A stretch of DNA of 45,582 bases. It comes from Anaerobiospirillum sp. NML120448. GTDB lineage: Bacteria; Pseudomonadota; Gammaproteobacteria; Enterobacterales; Succinivibrionaceae. The stretch covers positions 1 through 45,582 of the forward strand of contig NZ_JALKIM010000028.1 of the NCBI RefSeq assembly GCF_023050945.1, read 5' to 3'. Under the pieces are notes generated by a model. The model did not search any database, was not told where the DNA came from, and saw nothing but the letters and a program-made list of their open reading frames with translations. A program made the position numbers and the translations under genes. Shown here one piece after another: positions 29,098-38,480 of this stretch; the stretch's first letter is position 1, and each line of letters begins with the position of its first letter.

Positions 29098-29238
29098 CTA
29101 TTTGCTACTATGTCCTACACCCAAAACCAAAAATAGAGCAATGATGCATAAGGCAAGGCCAACCCAATTCTTATCAATGATAAGTTTGATTATGGCCATG
29201 GCCACCAAACCTAAAACTAAGATAACTACACCATTCAT
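29098..29238 (-). CDS. Small two-helix membrane protein (46 aa)
   Basis: A minus-strand frame starting ATG 29238, with AAGGTG 6 bases upstream, encodes 46 residues. It begins M-N-G-V-V-I-L-V-L-G-L-V-A-M-A-I-I, has a short polar turn (D-K-N-W) near residue 23-26, and continues A-L-C-I-I-A-L-F-L-V-L-G before a polar end. This is the pattern of a two-pass inner-membrane mini-protein. It lies antisense between two giant genes and is the only gene in the array on that strand. No family is recognised. The hydrophobic profile and ribosome binding site make chance unlikely but not impossible. Confidence 0.6.
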   Translation of the reverse strand: MNGVVILVLGLVAMAIIKLIIDKNWVGLALCIIALFLVLGVGHSSK

Positions 29239-29676
29239 AATATACACCTTGTTTAGCTAGCGCTCTTGTAGACATAAGTTAAGATAAGCTTACCATATTC
29301 TTGGCAAGCGCAAGATGTAAGATTAGGTTAAGTTGGGTCAGGTAAGATAAGGTAAGTAATAATCCTTATGAGCTTCCCTTCTTTTTAATTAAGACTCCCA
29401 ACACAATAGAGTACTTGGTCTTGGCTTAAGACGAGGCTTTTCTATTCCTATACTTACAAGCCATGCCTAATTTGCTGATGGTGGTCTTGATTTATTTCCA
29501 ATAATGGCCGCACATATGGCTACACATGATTGGTATATGCAGTCTTGCCTAATGATGGGCACGGCCTTTAGAGAGCATTTTGCTTTGCTTTGTTTGGTCT
29601 TACGTGCTTTTAGAGACATGACTGGTTTTGGTAAACTAAAGTTAATAGCTAAGTTTTCTTAAGGAAATATTGTGAT
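29239..29676. other. Divergent spacer upstream of giant gene 2
   Basis: About 440 bases between the small membrane gene and giant gene 2, so promoters for both are expected. A degenerate GGTTAAG/GGTAAG run lies at about 29324-29360. No other gene seen. Confidence 0.5.
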
Positions 29677-32600
29677 ATGTACTATTTTTTAGCTCACAAG
29701 AAATTATTAAGCCGCATGCTTGATTTAGGGCTTTTTGATGAGTTGTTTGCCAGCATTGAAAAATACACTGCTGGAGATGCTAATGCCAAGCGCTATCTTC
29801 AAGAGTGTGCTCAAGCATATGAGATTAATATTAACTTTCCTCGCAAGGACAAATTTACCAAGGAGCTTCATTTTTCCTTGTTTTTTGAGGCAATTTATAA
29901 TTACATTAATATCAGCTCCATTCATGTAATGTATACCCTCTTAACAGAGAAGAACGATATCTACTACTTTGATGGTAATCTTGAGGATATTGAGGCAACC
30001 TTAAATAAGATAACTGATGAGCACTTAAATCAGGTTCTTGAATGCCTCGATTATAATGTTCTGTTAGATTATGATTTTGCTAAATTCAAAGTAACTGTTG
30101 AAGAGGAAGATCTTAAGCATTATGTTGAGAACCTTCCTAAGGCTCGCAGTATTTATGACCTAAACCTACCGCCAGACTTTCCTTTCACTGCATTTGAAAA
30201 CTTTAGGTATTTAGGCTATAGCAATGAAGCTTTAAACTCAAAGTTTGGCTATTTAAATAATACTGCCTACGACCTTCTGCAACCAAAGAATAAGTTTAAT
30301 GCAAATTCCGCTACCAGCGCTCATAAAAGACGAGTCAATAAGCGCACTGCTAAGGCTAAAGAAGTTTCCAACAAAATCGCTGCTGCAAACTTAGGCTATC
30401 GCTTGAGCGATGACCTGCCTTTGAGCTATTTCCAGCCAAGCAAAAGCGCTGACTTTGGCTTTAACCTAATTAAAAACTTAGATCTCTTTGGCTTACATTT
30501 AATCTTAGTAGCTCAAAGAAGAAAGTTTTATTTCGAAGCTACCTTGTGCGACGAATACAGATGCAACTTTGATCCCCTTGAGCACCTTGATCTCAATACG
30601 TTAGTGTCTTTACATGATAAGGCCGTTAAGGCTTGCCAAGCTTATCAAGCAGCATGCTCATCACAAACCAATACACCGCAATTGCATACTAAGTGTTTCA
30701 GTACCTATCTTGTGCGCAACGCTGCTTTGGCTGAATATGCAGGATTTTACAATAATTTATTTGCAGACTTTGGCTTATTTAGCTATCAGCTTAACCATGA
30801 CGATCAACCTTGGTTTATTACAAAACTTTTTTATAATCTCAATCTTGTATATGAGCCATTAATCAATTTTTGTCAGGATAGCTGCAAAAAAGAGCTCTTG
30901 TTTTTATTTACCAATAGCCCTAATAAAGCACTTGATGTCATGCGCAATTTTGATAATAGCCTCATTGAGGTGCTTAACAAGCGTGCACCTTTGACCATTT
31001 ATCAAGCTTGCTCTAAATTTGCCTCAACTTTCAACAGCATTGAGTCAACCCATCCACTGACAGCTGACTTTAAAGACATTGCTCAAAAAGTTTTAAATTA
31101 CTCTCAAGAGCTTAAGGTTGTTTACCCTCAATTCCCATTTCCAATTGAGTTGGATAATTATGTTTATACTCCACATAATTACCATTTTGATCGCAACCAG
31201 ACAGCTCTAATAATAAAAGACAGTTTTTCCCTTAATGCCCCTTCCAAGTTTAACCTTTGCTCTCAAGTTCTAAAGTTAAACCTGAATCTTAATGATTACG
31301 CACTCATTTTTAATTGTTTATCGATAGTTTTAGATACGATTAACGATGCTCACCTACAATTATTTGCTTTTAAGAGTGATAATCAAGGCATGCCCGCTCT
31401 ATTTAATTGGTATGGAGATAACAGCAATGAAGTTGATGCCATCTTCCCTATCTATAAGAAATGGTGCGCACTCCCTGTAGTGGCCAAATTAGCTGATGCA
31501 CATAAGCACTGCTTAGAGTTGCTGGTTCTTATTATGGATCTTAAAGGTGAGCTTCATGAGCTTTATCAAGACCCTTACTTTGTGCAATTGCTCAAGAACA
31601 CTGATTCTTATGACGAAAAGTTTGCTCAATCGTTAAATGATGACCAAACACTATCAAAAGAACCAACTAAGCTTAGCTCACAAGACAATGTGCTTTTAAA
31701 TAAGGCTACTGTTAACTTTTTAAACTACGTAAATGAGTTTACTAAAAACTATTATGAGCTCTTAGATACTTCTGTAGATTTCGTTAACGAAATTGTGGGC
31801 AATATCCCAAACAATTCTAGAATTACTTACTACTCTGTGATTAATGGTATGAAGCTTATATTAAGCTTTGTCCATTATTTCTCTTACAGTTTGATAGTAA
31901 ATCTTGGTGATATTCCTCAAGAGCTTAAAACTAAGTTTGCTAGCCATGAGCAAGACTACGAAAACTCAAAGATTAATGTCCTTTTCTACAATAGCATTAA
32001 AGAAGTTATCTTCATTTTTTCAGGCAAGACCATAAACAATTTTACCCGTAGTTACTCATCCTATTGGAACTATCAAGAGGCTGACTCCTTTAAGAAATAC
32101 TATTCTCTAGTATGCCCTGATATACGTTTAGGTTTGTTGCATAAAGCTGATACCTACGCTTTACTTGCTATGGAGCGCTTATTAGCTCTTAATCCTAACT
32201 TAGATGCCAAGGACATAGTAAAGATTAAGCAATCTGTTGTCTGTGAAAATGATTTTTCACAACTGGCCATTAGGTTTGCAGCTAATCTCACATATATAGT
32301 GCTTAGCTCTATAGGATGTTGTTTAGTTAATTACATTGCCAAACTAACTACTAAAAAGAGTGTGGTTGCACATATAAATGAAATTAATCTTCTAGTCAGC
32401 CTCGTTAAGCGTTTATCGACTACGGCTCCTTTAGAGGGTTATGCTCTTTCTTTGCGCTCTCAAGCTAATGCTGATAATAATTTCCTAATGGAAAATTATG
32501 AGTTTAGAGCCGTTTTGGGGCAATACCTCGGTCCATTAAAATTTGCCACCCAGGTTGTTTTACACCCTAACTATGCAGACTTTAAACTCACTGCAATAAA

Positions 32601-33603
32601 CCATGATAATTTCTTAATAAGATGTATTGATTTCTTCGAGCAACTACTGGCAGAACCTAAAACAGTATTAAGTTATCTCAACCCTCTTGAGCTTAAAAAG
32701 CATATATTTAAACTCCCTGAGGTAAGAAATGTTTCATCTGCTCCTTTTTATGGCCCTGTAGTGTTTAATTTCCCTAATTACTCAAAGGCAGTCTTAAAAG
32801 AAACCAATGATGATAAAAATACAGTTGGCGTATTTTTAACTTTATTTGGAAAAGAATTTACCGAAGCACTTCACCCACGTGTTTACTTTGAGCAGGTCGC
32901 ACCTAATACCAATTGTCTCAATTTTTACCCTCATCATATGAGAAAGATTGAATGTAAGCCTATTGTTGCCAAAGCGCTCAATGAAATGCTTACAGAGTTA
33001 AGTGACGATGCTATTGCGAGCGCCCTTGAGTCAATTGACATTTATCAGGGTATTGATAAGAGCGTTGATAATTGGAACGCTTTAGAATATGACATTCGAG
33101 CTTATCCATACTTTGGAGAACCATTCTATAGTGCTCCTGCTCAAGCCCCAGTGGATGAGACTGAGGACAAGAGTGAGGCTGATGATGGTTTTGGCGATAA
33201 TGATGGTGAGGGTGACGCTCCACTTGCTCGCAACAAGAATGATGTCCTACAAGAGCTCGAAAATAATTTGAAAGCCCATAGAACCGCCTTAGACAAGGCT
33301 CAAGACCAAGACGAAATATCAAAGCTATCTCGCCGTTTGGCCATGATTGATGACTTCTTGTTCAAAGCAATGATGCTAGCACGTGGATTTCATTCTGCTA
33401 AGGTAGACTTTGAGATATTTACTGACAGAGCCTCTGAACTCTATTGTAGCTTTGTATATCAGGGAATGCATATAGAAGAAGTTCAGGCACTCTCATCAGT
33501 CATGCTTCTCTTTTTAGACTATATTGAGCTGATCTGGTCTGAAAGAGCCTTTAATAATAATCTTTGCAACGTGGCTAAGGTCAAAGCTGATTATATCCCT
33601 TAA
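29677..33603 (+). CDS. Giant paralogous protein 2
   Basis: A 1308-residue protein of the unrecognised family. The ATG lies 10 bases after AAGGAA, and the N-terminus M-Y-Y-F-L-A-H-K-K-L-L-S-R-M-L matches paralogues 3 and 4. Regions in order: conserved N-terminal module (1-90); acidic, variable segment (~91-160); basic linker 211-233 (S-A-H-K-R-R-V-N-K-R-T-A-K-A-K) followed by G-Y-R-L-S-D-D-L-P-L-S-Y-F-Q-P; a long mostly helical core with I-Y-Q-A-C-S-K-F-A-S, F-N-W-Y-G-D-N-S and M-D-L-K-G-E; a P-F-Y-G-P-V-V-F segment near 1025; acidic linker (~1157-1182); and the C-terminal module (~1185-1308). No signal peptide. The stop comes five codons before the equivalent stop of paralogue 1: the sequence after it still reads G-I-E-P then stop, so a recent nonsense change is likely. 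Confidence 0.9.
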   Translation: MYYFLAHKKLLSRMLDLGLFDELFASIEKYTAGDANAKRYLQECAQAYEININFPRKDKFTKELHFSLFFEAIYNYINISSIHVMYTLLTEKNDIYYFDGNLEDIEATLNKITDEHLNQVLECLDYNVLLDYDFAKFKVTVEEEDLKHYVENLPKARSIYDLNLPPDFPFTAFENFRYLGYSNEALNSKFGYLNNTAYDLLQPKNKFNANSATSAHKRRVNKRTAKAKEVSNKIAAANLGYRLSDDLPLSYFQPSKSADFGFNLIKNLDLFGLHLILVAQRRKFYFEATLCDEYRCNFDPLEHLDLNTLVSLHDKAVKACQAYQAACSSQTNTPQLHTKCFSTYLVRNAALAEYAGFYNNLFADFGLFSYQLNHDDQPWFITKLFYNLNLVYEPLINFCQDSCKKELLFLFTNSPNKALDVMRNFDNSLIEVLNKRAPLTIYQACSKFASTFNSIESTHPLTADFKDIAQKVLNYSQELKVVYPQFPFPIELDNYVYTPHNYHFDRNQTALIIKDSFSLNAPSKFNLCSQVLKLNLNLNDYALIFNCLSIVLDTINDAHLQLFAFKSDNQGMPALFNWYGDNSNEVDAIFPIYKKWCALPVVAKLADAHKHCLELLVLIMDLKGELHELYQDPYFVQLLKNTDSYDEKFAQSLNDDQTLSKEPTKLSSQDNVLLNKATVNFLNYVNEFTKNYYELLDTSVDFVNEIVGNIPNNSRITYYSVINGMKLILSFVHYFSYSLIVNLGDIPQELKTKFASHEQDYENSKINVLFYNSIKEVIFIFSGKTINNFTRSYSSYWNYQEADSFKKYYSLVCPDIRLGLLHKADTYALLAMERLLALNPNLDAKDIVKIKQSVVCENDFSQLAIRFAANLTYIVLSSIGCCLVNYIAKLTTKKSVVAHINEINLLVSLVKRLSTTAPLEGYALSLRSQANADNNFLMENYEFRAVLGQYLGPLKFATQVVLHPNYADFKLTAINHDNFLIRCIDFFEQLLAEPKTVLSYLNPLELKKHIFKLPEVRNVSSAPFYGPVVFNFPNYSKAVLKETNDDKNTVGVFLTLFGKEFTEALHPRVYFEQVAPNTNCLNFYPHHMRKIECKPIVAKALNEMLTELSDDAIASALESIDIYQGIDKSVDNWNALEYDIRAYPYFGEPFYSAPAQAPVDETEDKSEADDGFGDNDGEGDAPLARNKNDVLQELENNLKAHRTALDKAQDQDEISKLSRRLAMIDDFLFKAMMLARGFHSAKVDFEIFTDRASELYCSFVYQGMHIEEVQALSSVMLLFLDYIELIWSERAFNNNLCNVAKVKADYIP

Positions 33604-33831
33604 GGAATTGAGCCTTAATACGCTCAAACTGTTATCTGCCTCCATCGCAACCATTATCCAAAGCTAAAGCTTGTGCTTTTGCTTTTGCTCGAAGCATGGG
33701 GGCAAGCTAATAATTTTAATGAGCCTTATGAAAAGCCTAGCTCTCATGTTTTTTCACATGAATTTTATTGCTATTATATTGTTGACTTATGCAACACTAA
33801 GGCAATTTTTAACCAAGGGAAATATTCTAAT

Positions 33832-36800
33832 ATGTACTTTTTTTTAGCTCACATCAAAATATTAAGCCGCATGCTTGAATTGGGGCTTTTTGATGAGTTT
33901 TTTGCCAGCCTTGAAAAATACACTAATGGTGATGTCCAAGCAAAGAGCTATCTCCAAGAATGCGCTCAGGCTTATAATATTAATATCAACTTTCCTCGCA
34001 AGGACAAGTTTACCAAGGATATTAATTTCGAATTATTTTTTGAAGGTATCTACGGTTACGTTCATTCACACTCAATGCATGTATTGTATACCCTTTTAGA
34101 AGAGAATGATGGTTTCAACTATTACGAGGAAAATCCTGAGGATATTCCAGACTTGTTAGACCATGTATCAGATGAGGAGTTAAAAGAGGTTGTTGAAAAT
34201 CTGGATTATGATGATATCTATGACTCTGCTTTTGAATGCCTCGAAGACACTATCGATGAACAAGACCTGCAAGATTATACTGACGATCTTCCTGAGGCAA
34301 AGAAGCTTTTTACTGCAAACTGCTCCAAGGACTATCCATTTTTCTTTTTCGAAGACTGTAAGTTCTTAGGTTTGAATAAGAGCTCTTTATTTACAAAGTT
34401 TAGCTCTTTAAATTTAACTGCTCATGATCTATTGCAGCAGCAGCAGAAAAATAAATCAAATGCCATTTCTGCTACCAGTGCTCACAAAAGACGTGTCAAG
34501 AAGCAATCTGCTAAGACCAAAGGAGTTACCAATCAGGTAGCTGGTGTAAACTTAGGCTATCGCTTAAGCGATGACCTACCTTTGAGCTACTTCCAGCCAA
34601 GCAAAAACGCAGACTTTGGCTTTAACCTTGTTAAAAACATTGATCTTTTTGGCCTACATTTACTCTTAGTGGCCCAAAGAAGAAAGTATCATTTTGAAAC
34701 TACTTTAAGCGATGAATATAGAGGTGACTATGATGCCATTGCTGACATTGACCTTAATGAATTAGTGTCTCTACATGACAGCGCTGTAAAGGCTTGTCAA
34801 GAGTATCAAACTGCTTACTCAGCAGCAATTACTGCTCCGCAATTGAGAACCAAGTGCTTTGGAGCCTTTCTCAACCGCAACCATGCCTTAGTTGAATACG
34901 CTCGCTACTACAATGAAATTTTTGCCGAACTAAACATCCACATTCATCAGATCAATGATGATGACCATCCGTGGTTTATTTCCAAAAAGTTTTTCAATCT
35001 TAATTTGATATCCGAGCCTATATTCTGGTTTTGCGACATTTGCTATGACTACGATCTCTTTTATTTATTTACCAATAGTCCAAAAAGAGCTCTCGATTTC
35101 ATGCGCAATATGGACAACAAACTCATTGAGGATCTCAATAAGTGTGCTCCTATGACCATTTATCAAGCTTGCTCTAAATTTGCTTCTACTTTTGACAGCA
35201 TTGAATCAACACATCCTCTGGTGGTTGATTTTAAGGCTATTGCTCAAAAAGTATTAAATTACTCTCAAGAGCTTGAATCCATTGGCTATCTAAAGTTTCC
35301 TTATGCCATTGAGTTGGATAATTACACTTATCAACCAGGTACTTACCATATTGACTTTAATTACTCATGTCAGATTAAGAGAGAATTTGATTTAGATCCT
35401 GATAAATTCAATACTCGTTCTAAAACATTAAAGCTAAACTGCCAGCCAAATGATTATGTGTTCATTTTTAGTGGCCTGTCTTTACTATTAGACGCAATCA
35501 ACGATTATCACATACAGCTCTTTGCTTTTAAAACCAAGACTCAGGGCATTCCTGCCATATTTAATTGGTATGGCGACAACAGCAAAGATGTTGATATCAT
35601 CTTCCCTATCTACAAGCAGTGGTGCAACCACCCTATAGTGGCAAAATTAGCTGATACGCATAAGCGTTGCTTTGAGCTGTTGGTTCTTATTATGGATCTT
35701 AAAGGTGATCTTCGTGAGCTTTATCAAGACCCATACTTTGTTACCCTGCTTAAGCAAACAGACTCTTATGATGAAGAATTTGCTAGCTCTTTGGCTAACA
35801 ACAATGAGGATGACGCTGGGGATGCACCAAAGCTTACCAAGCAAGAAAATGTTCTTTTAAATAAAGCCATTGTTAACTTTTTAAAAACCGTTGATGAGTT
35901 TGGCCAAAGCTTTTTTGAGTTTACTCATAATTCAATCCCTTTTGTTAACGAAATTTTTGCTCAAGCTCCTAATTCATTTCAGCTTTACTACAACTCAATT
36001 GTTGCAAAACTAAATAATATACTGAGCGTCGTGTATTATTTTTCTAACAGTTTGATTATTAGCTTAGATAATGTTCCTCAGGAGCTGGCAGTAAATTTTG
36101 CTAAGCATAAGCAAGACTACGAAAACTCTGAGATTAATGCTCTTTTCTATCAAAACATTAAAGAAACTATCTTTATCTTCTTGGGCAAAATTATGTGCAA
36201 TTTTGCCCGTCATTACTCATCATTCTGGAACTACCAGGACTTAGCATCTTTTAAGAAGTACTACACATTAGTATGCGCAGACCAGCGCACAGATATCATA
36301 TATGATGCTGATTTCTTCTCTATTTTAGGTATTGATCGTATGTTAACGCTAAATCCTAACTTAGATGAAAAGGAAGTAGCAAAAGTTAAACAGTCTCTTG
36401 TCTGTGAGCACTTATTTTTAAGAATGCTCATTGAATCATTGGACTCGCTCTCTTATCAAGTGCTCTGTTGTATAGGCTGTTGCTTAGTTAATTATGTTGC
36501 CAAACTTACTACCAAAAAGAGTGTAGTTGAGCATATTGATGAAATTAATGTGTTGCTGAGCATTACCAAGCATATAAAGAGCTTAGCTCCTTTAAAAGGC
36601 CAAGGTATTTCTCTACATTCACAAGCAGTGATAGAACACTTTTTCTTAACTGAAAACGATGAGTTTAGAGAGATTATTAATAAATATCTCACTGCTATGA
36701 AGTTTGCTACCAAGGCTGTTTTACACCCTGACTATACAGAGTTTAAACTCGATAGCTTAAATCATGAAAACTTCTTAGTAAGATATGTTTATTTCTTGGA

Positions 36801-37419
36801 ACAGCTACTTGCAGATCCAGCAACAGTATTAACTTATATTAATCCTGATGCCATCAGAGAGCATGCTTTTGTCCTTACCAGGGGTGTATATGCCTCCACT
36901 GCACCATTTTACGGTCCTGTGGTATTAAATGTTCCTGTTTGCACTACCCCTATTATGGACGAACATAGCTATTACAAGAATACTGTTCCAGTATTTTTAA
37001 CCTTATTTGGCAAGGAGTTTACCGAAACTTTCCATCCTCGTGTATTCTCTGAGAATCTTGAGCCAGGCTCTGATATTAGCGAATATTTCTCTTACAGAAA
37101 GAAAGCCATTCAATGTAAGCCTGTTGTTGAACGAGCTCTCAATCAATTGCTTAAAGAGGTCAGCGATGAGTCCATTGCCAACGCTCTTGAGTCAATTGAT
37201 ATTTATCAAGGCGTGGACATGAGCGCTGATAATTGGAGCTACGAGGAGTATAGCAATCAGGTTAAAAAGAACATTGAAACTCCTATTTGCAAGGATGATG
37301 AAGACGAGGACGAGGACTATGACGATGACGATATTGATTTTTTTAATCTGCCAGCTGATCCAAATTTAATGGAGCTCATACTGGCAATGAGGGCTTTTGA
37401 AAGAACTTTTAAGAATTAA
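33832..37419 (+). CDS. Giant paralogous protein 3, lacking most of the C-terminal module
   Basis: The frame is open from 33673, but I place the start at ATG 33832, with AAGGGA 11 bases upstream. From there the protein aligns with the starts of paralogues 2 and 4 (M-Y-F-F-L-A-H), and the 53 residues before it correspond to the non-coding leader of the others. The 1195-residue product keeps the N-terminal module, acidic variable segment, basic linker (A-H-K-R-R-V-K-K-Q-S-A-K) and whole core. It ends after a very acidic stretch (D-E-D-E-D-E-D-Y-D-D-D-D) and about 20 residues that look like the first helix of the C-terminal module. The remaining ~100 residues are absent. A four-CAG run codes Q-Q-Q-Q near residue 201. 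Function unknown; cytoplasmic by absence of export signals. Confidence 0.9.
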   Translation: MYFFLAHIKILSRMLELGLFDEFFASLEKYTNGDVQAKSYLQECAQAYNININFPRKDKFTKDINFELFFEGIYGYVHSHSMHVLYTLLEENDGFNYYEENPEDIPDLLDHVSDEELKEVVENLDYDDIYDSAFECLEDTIDEQDLQDYTDDLPEAKKLFTANCSKDYPFFFFEDCKFLGLNKSSLFTKFSSLNLTAHDLLQQQQKNKSNAISATSAHKRRVKKQSAKTKGVTNQVAGVNLGYRLSDDLPLSYFQPSKNADFGFNLVKNIDLFGLHLLLVAQRRKYHFETTLSDEYRGDYDAIADIDLNELVSLHDSAVKACQEYQTAYSAAITAPQLRTKCFGAFLNRNHALVEYARYYNEIFAELNIHIHQINDDDHPWFISKKFFNLNLISEPIFWFCDICYDYDLFYLFTNSPKRALDFMRNMDNKLIEDLNKCAPMTIYQACSKFASTFDSIESTHPLVVDFKAIAQKVLNYSQELESIGYLKFPYAIELDNYTYQPGTYHIDFNYSCQIKREFDLDPDKFNTRSKTLKLNCQPNDYVFIFSGLSLLLDAINDYHIQLFAFKTKTQGIPAIFNWYGDNSKDVDIIFPIYKQWCNHPIVAKLADTHKRCFELLVLIMDLKGDLRELYQDPYFVTLLKQTDSYDEEFASSLANNNEDDAGDAPKLTKQENVLLNKAIVNFLKTVDEFGQSFFEFTHNSIPFVNEIFAQAPNSFQLYYNSIVAKLNNILSVVYYFSNSLIISLDNVPQELAVNFAKHKQDYENSEINALFYQNIKETIFIFLGKIMCNFARHYSSFWNYQDLASFKKYYTLVCADQRTDIIYDADFFSILGIDRMLTLNPNLDEKEVAKVKQSLVCEHLFLRMLIESLDSLSYQVLCCIGCCLVNYVAKLTTKKSVVEHIDEINVLLSITKHIKSLAPLKGQGISLHSQAVIEHFFLTENDEFREIINKYLTAMKFATKAVLHPDYTEFKLDSLNHENFLVRYVYFLEQLLADPATVLTYINPDAIREHAFVLTRGVYASTAPFYGPVVLNVPVCTTPIMDEHSYYKNTVPVFLTLFGKEFTETFHPRVFSENLEPGSDISEYFSYRKKAIQCKPVVERALNQLLKEVSDESIANALESIDIYQGVDMSADNWSYEEYSNQVKKNIETPICKDDEDEDEDYDDDDIDFFNLPADPNLMELILAMRAFERTFKN

Positions 37420-37465
37420 TAAAGCTGCATTAGCATAGCTAAATCAATTAATAATCCTGACCTCT

Positions 37466-37517
37466 GACACCTCCTCTAGGCTAACTTCTCTAAGTTTTAC
37501 AGGAGGTGTCATTTCTT
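37466..37517 (+). terminator. Strong hairpin after giant gene 3
   Basis: A perfect 10-bp stem GACACCTCCT (37466-37475) / AGGAGGTGTC (37501-37510), followed by ATTTCTTT, lies about 45 bases after the stop. The loop is 25 bases, longer than usual. The AGGAGG in the right arm is not followed by a plausible gene. Confidence 0.6.
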
Positions 37518-37718
37518 TATGAGCAAAGCTCTTTTCTATCTTTATTTCCCCTACCTTTTGCTAATTAGTAATGGCAAAAATTAAGCACTGCTTATATGCC
37601 ATACACCTTACCAAAGGCAAGCTCACATTGTTTTCTATAAAAGCTTATAGGTAGGCTTATATGAAGGCTTCCATACCCAAATTGTCTAGGAGTACCTTTA
37701 ATGCTTACAATATTAGCC
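37518..37718. other. Spacer before the first MITE-like element
   Basis: About 200 AT-rich bases. I see no gene or notable site. Confidence 0.5.
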
Positions 37719-37724
37719 TTATCT

Positions 37725-37867
37725 CTGACATAGGGGAGACATTCAATTATTTACGTTAAACTAACAGTTTTGTTGTATGTTGAGGGTCATTTATACGAAT
37801 TTATTACCTTCCCAACGCAAAATCTAAGCAAAATTTGATAAATAACCAACTGTCTCCCCTATGTCTG
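37725..37867. mobile_element. MITE-like element with 17-bp inverted repeats and 6-bp target duplication
   Basis: A 143-bp element. The left end CTGACATAGGGGAGACA (37725-37741) and right end TGTCTCCCCTATGTCTG (37851-37867) are inverted repeats matching at 16 of 17 positions, with weaker similarity extending inward. TTATCT flanks it directly on both sides (37719-37724 and 37868-37873), as expected for a target-site duplication. There is no coding capacity, so it would need a transposase supplied from elsewhere. I cannot assign an IS family from the ends alone. Confidence 0.85.
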
Positions 37868-38100
37868 TTATCTCCAAAAGAATAGTATTTAATTGCATTT
37901 TTCTATTTAAATTTTAGCTTTTAGTAAAATTTTTCCCGAGGCAGCATCAAAAAATATTGCACAATTGTCTATTGACCTCAAAAAGCTATTATTCACCCTG
38001 CCTACTCTTTGCTACTTACCATCATCATTAATGTTGATTGAAAAAATTGCCTGCATTATGGGAAATAAATAAGTTTGCTTGGTATTATTTAATTTTGTAT

Positions 38101-38434
38101 TAGACATAAGGGAGTCAATCAAAAAGTTAAGTTAAACTAACATTGTTGATTGCAAGTCGGCGGTCATTTATCAAAGATTGGGGTCTGCTCAATCACAACA
38201 GCTAAGCCCTGAACTATGCATACTAAAACAACCTCGAAACAGTTTTGCCTTATATATCATGTTTATCAAAAAATCGTATAGCTTACCTAACAATAGGTTA
38301 ACCTCTAATCTTGTGCCATGAAAACTTGATATATATGGGATTTTATTAAAATTTGTTGTTTGGAGATTACTTTAGAATGCACAGTTGAGCCAAGCTCATT
38401 GTGATAAATAACCACTTGTTTCCCCCTATATCTG
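38101..38434. mobile_element. Second, diverged MITE-like element upstream of giant gene 4
   Basis: The left end TAGACATAAGGGAGTCA resembles the left end of the element at 37725, and the right end TGTTTCCCCCTATATCTG resembles its right end. The segments 'GTTAAACTAACA' and 'GGTCATTTAT', and 'GATAAATAACCA' near the right end, are shared. At ~334 bp it is longer than the first copy and has decayed ends without a clear target duplication. It ends 46 bases before the ATG of giant gene 4 and so may provide part of its promoter. Confidence 0.65.
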
Positions 38435-38480
38435 ATTTATGCAACATTAAGACAAATTTTTCTGTAGGAATTATTCTGAT

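Noticed and set aside
33673-33831. An upstream extension of giant gene 3 by 53 codons
   Set aside because: The extension corresponds to the non-coding leader of paralogues 2 and 4; homology begins at the M-Y-F-F-L-A-H start at 33832, which has its own Shine-Dalgarno.
37519-37584. An ATG 12 bases after AGGAGG following giant gene 3
   Set aside because: The AGGAGG is the right arm of a perfect hairpin, spacing is too long, and the frame stops after 21 codons.
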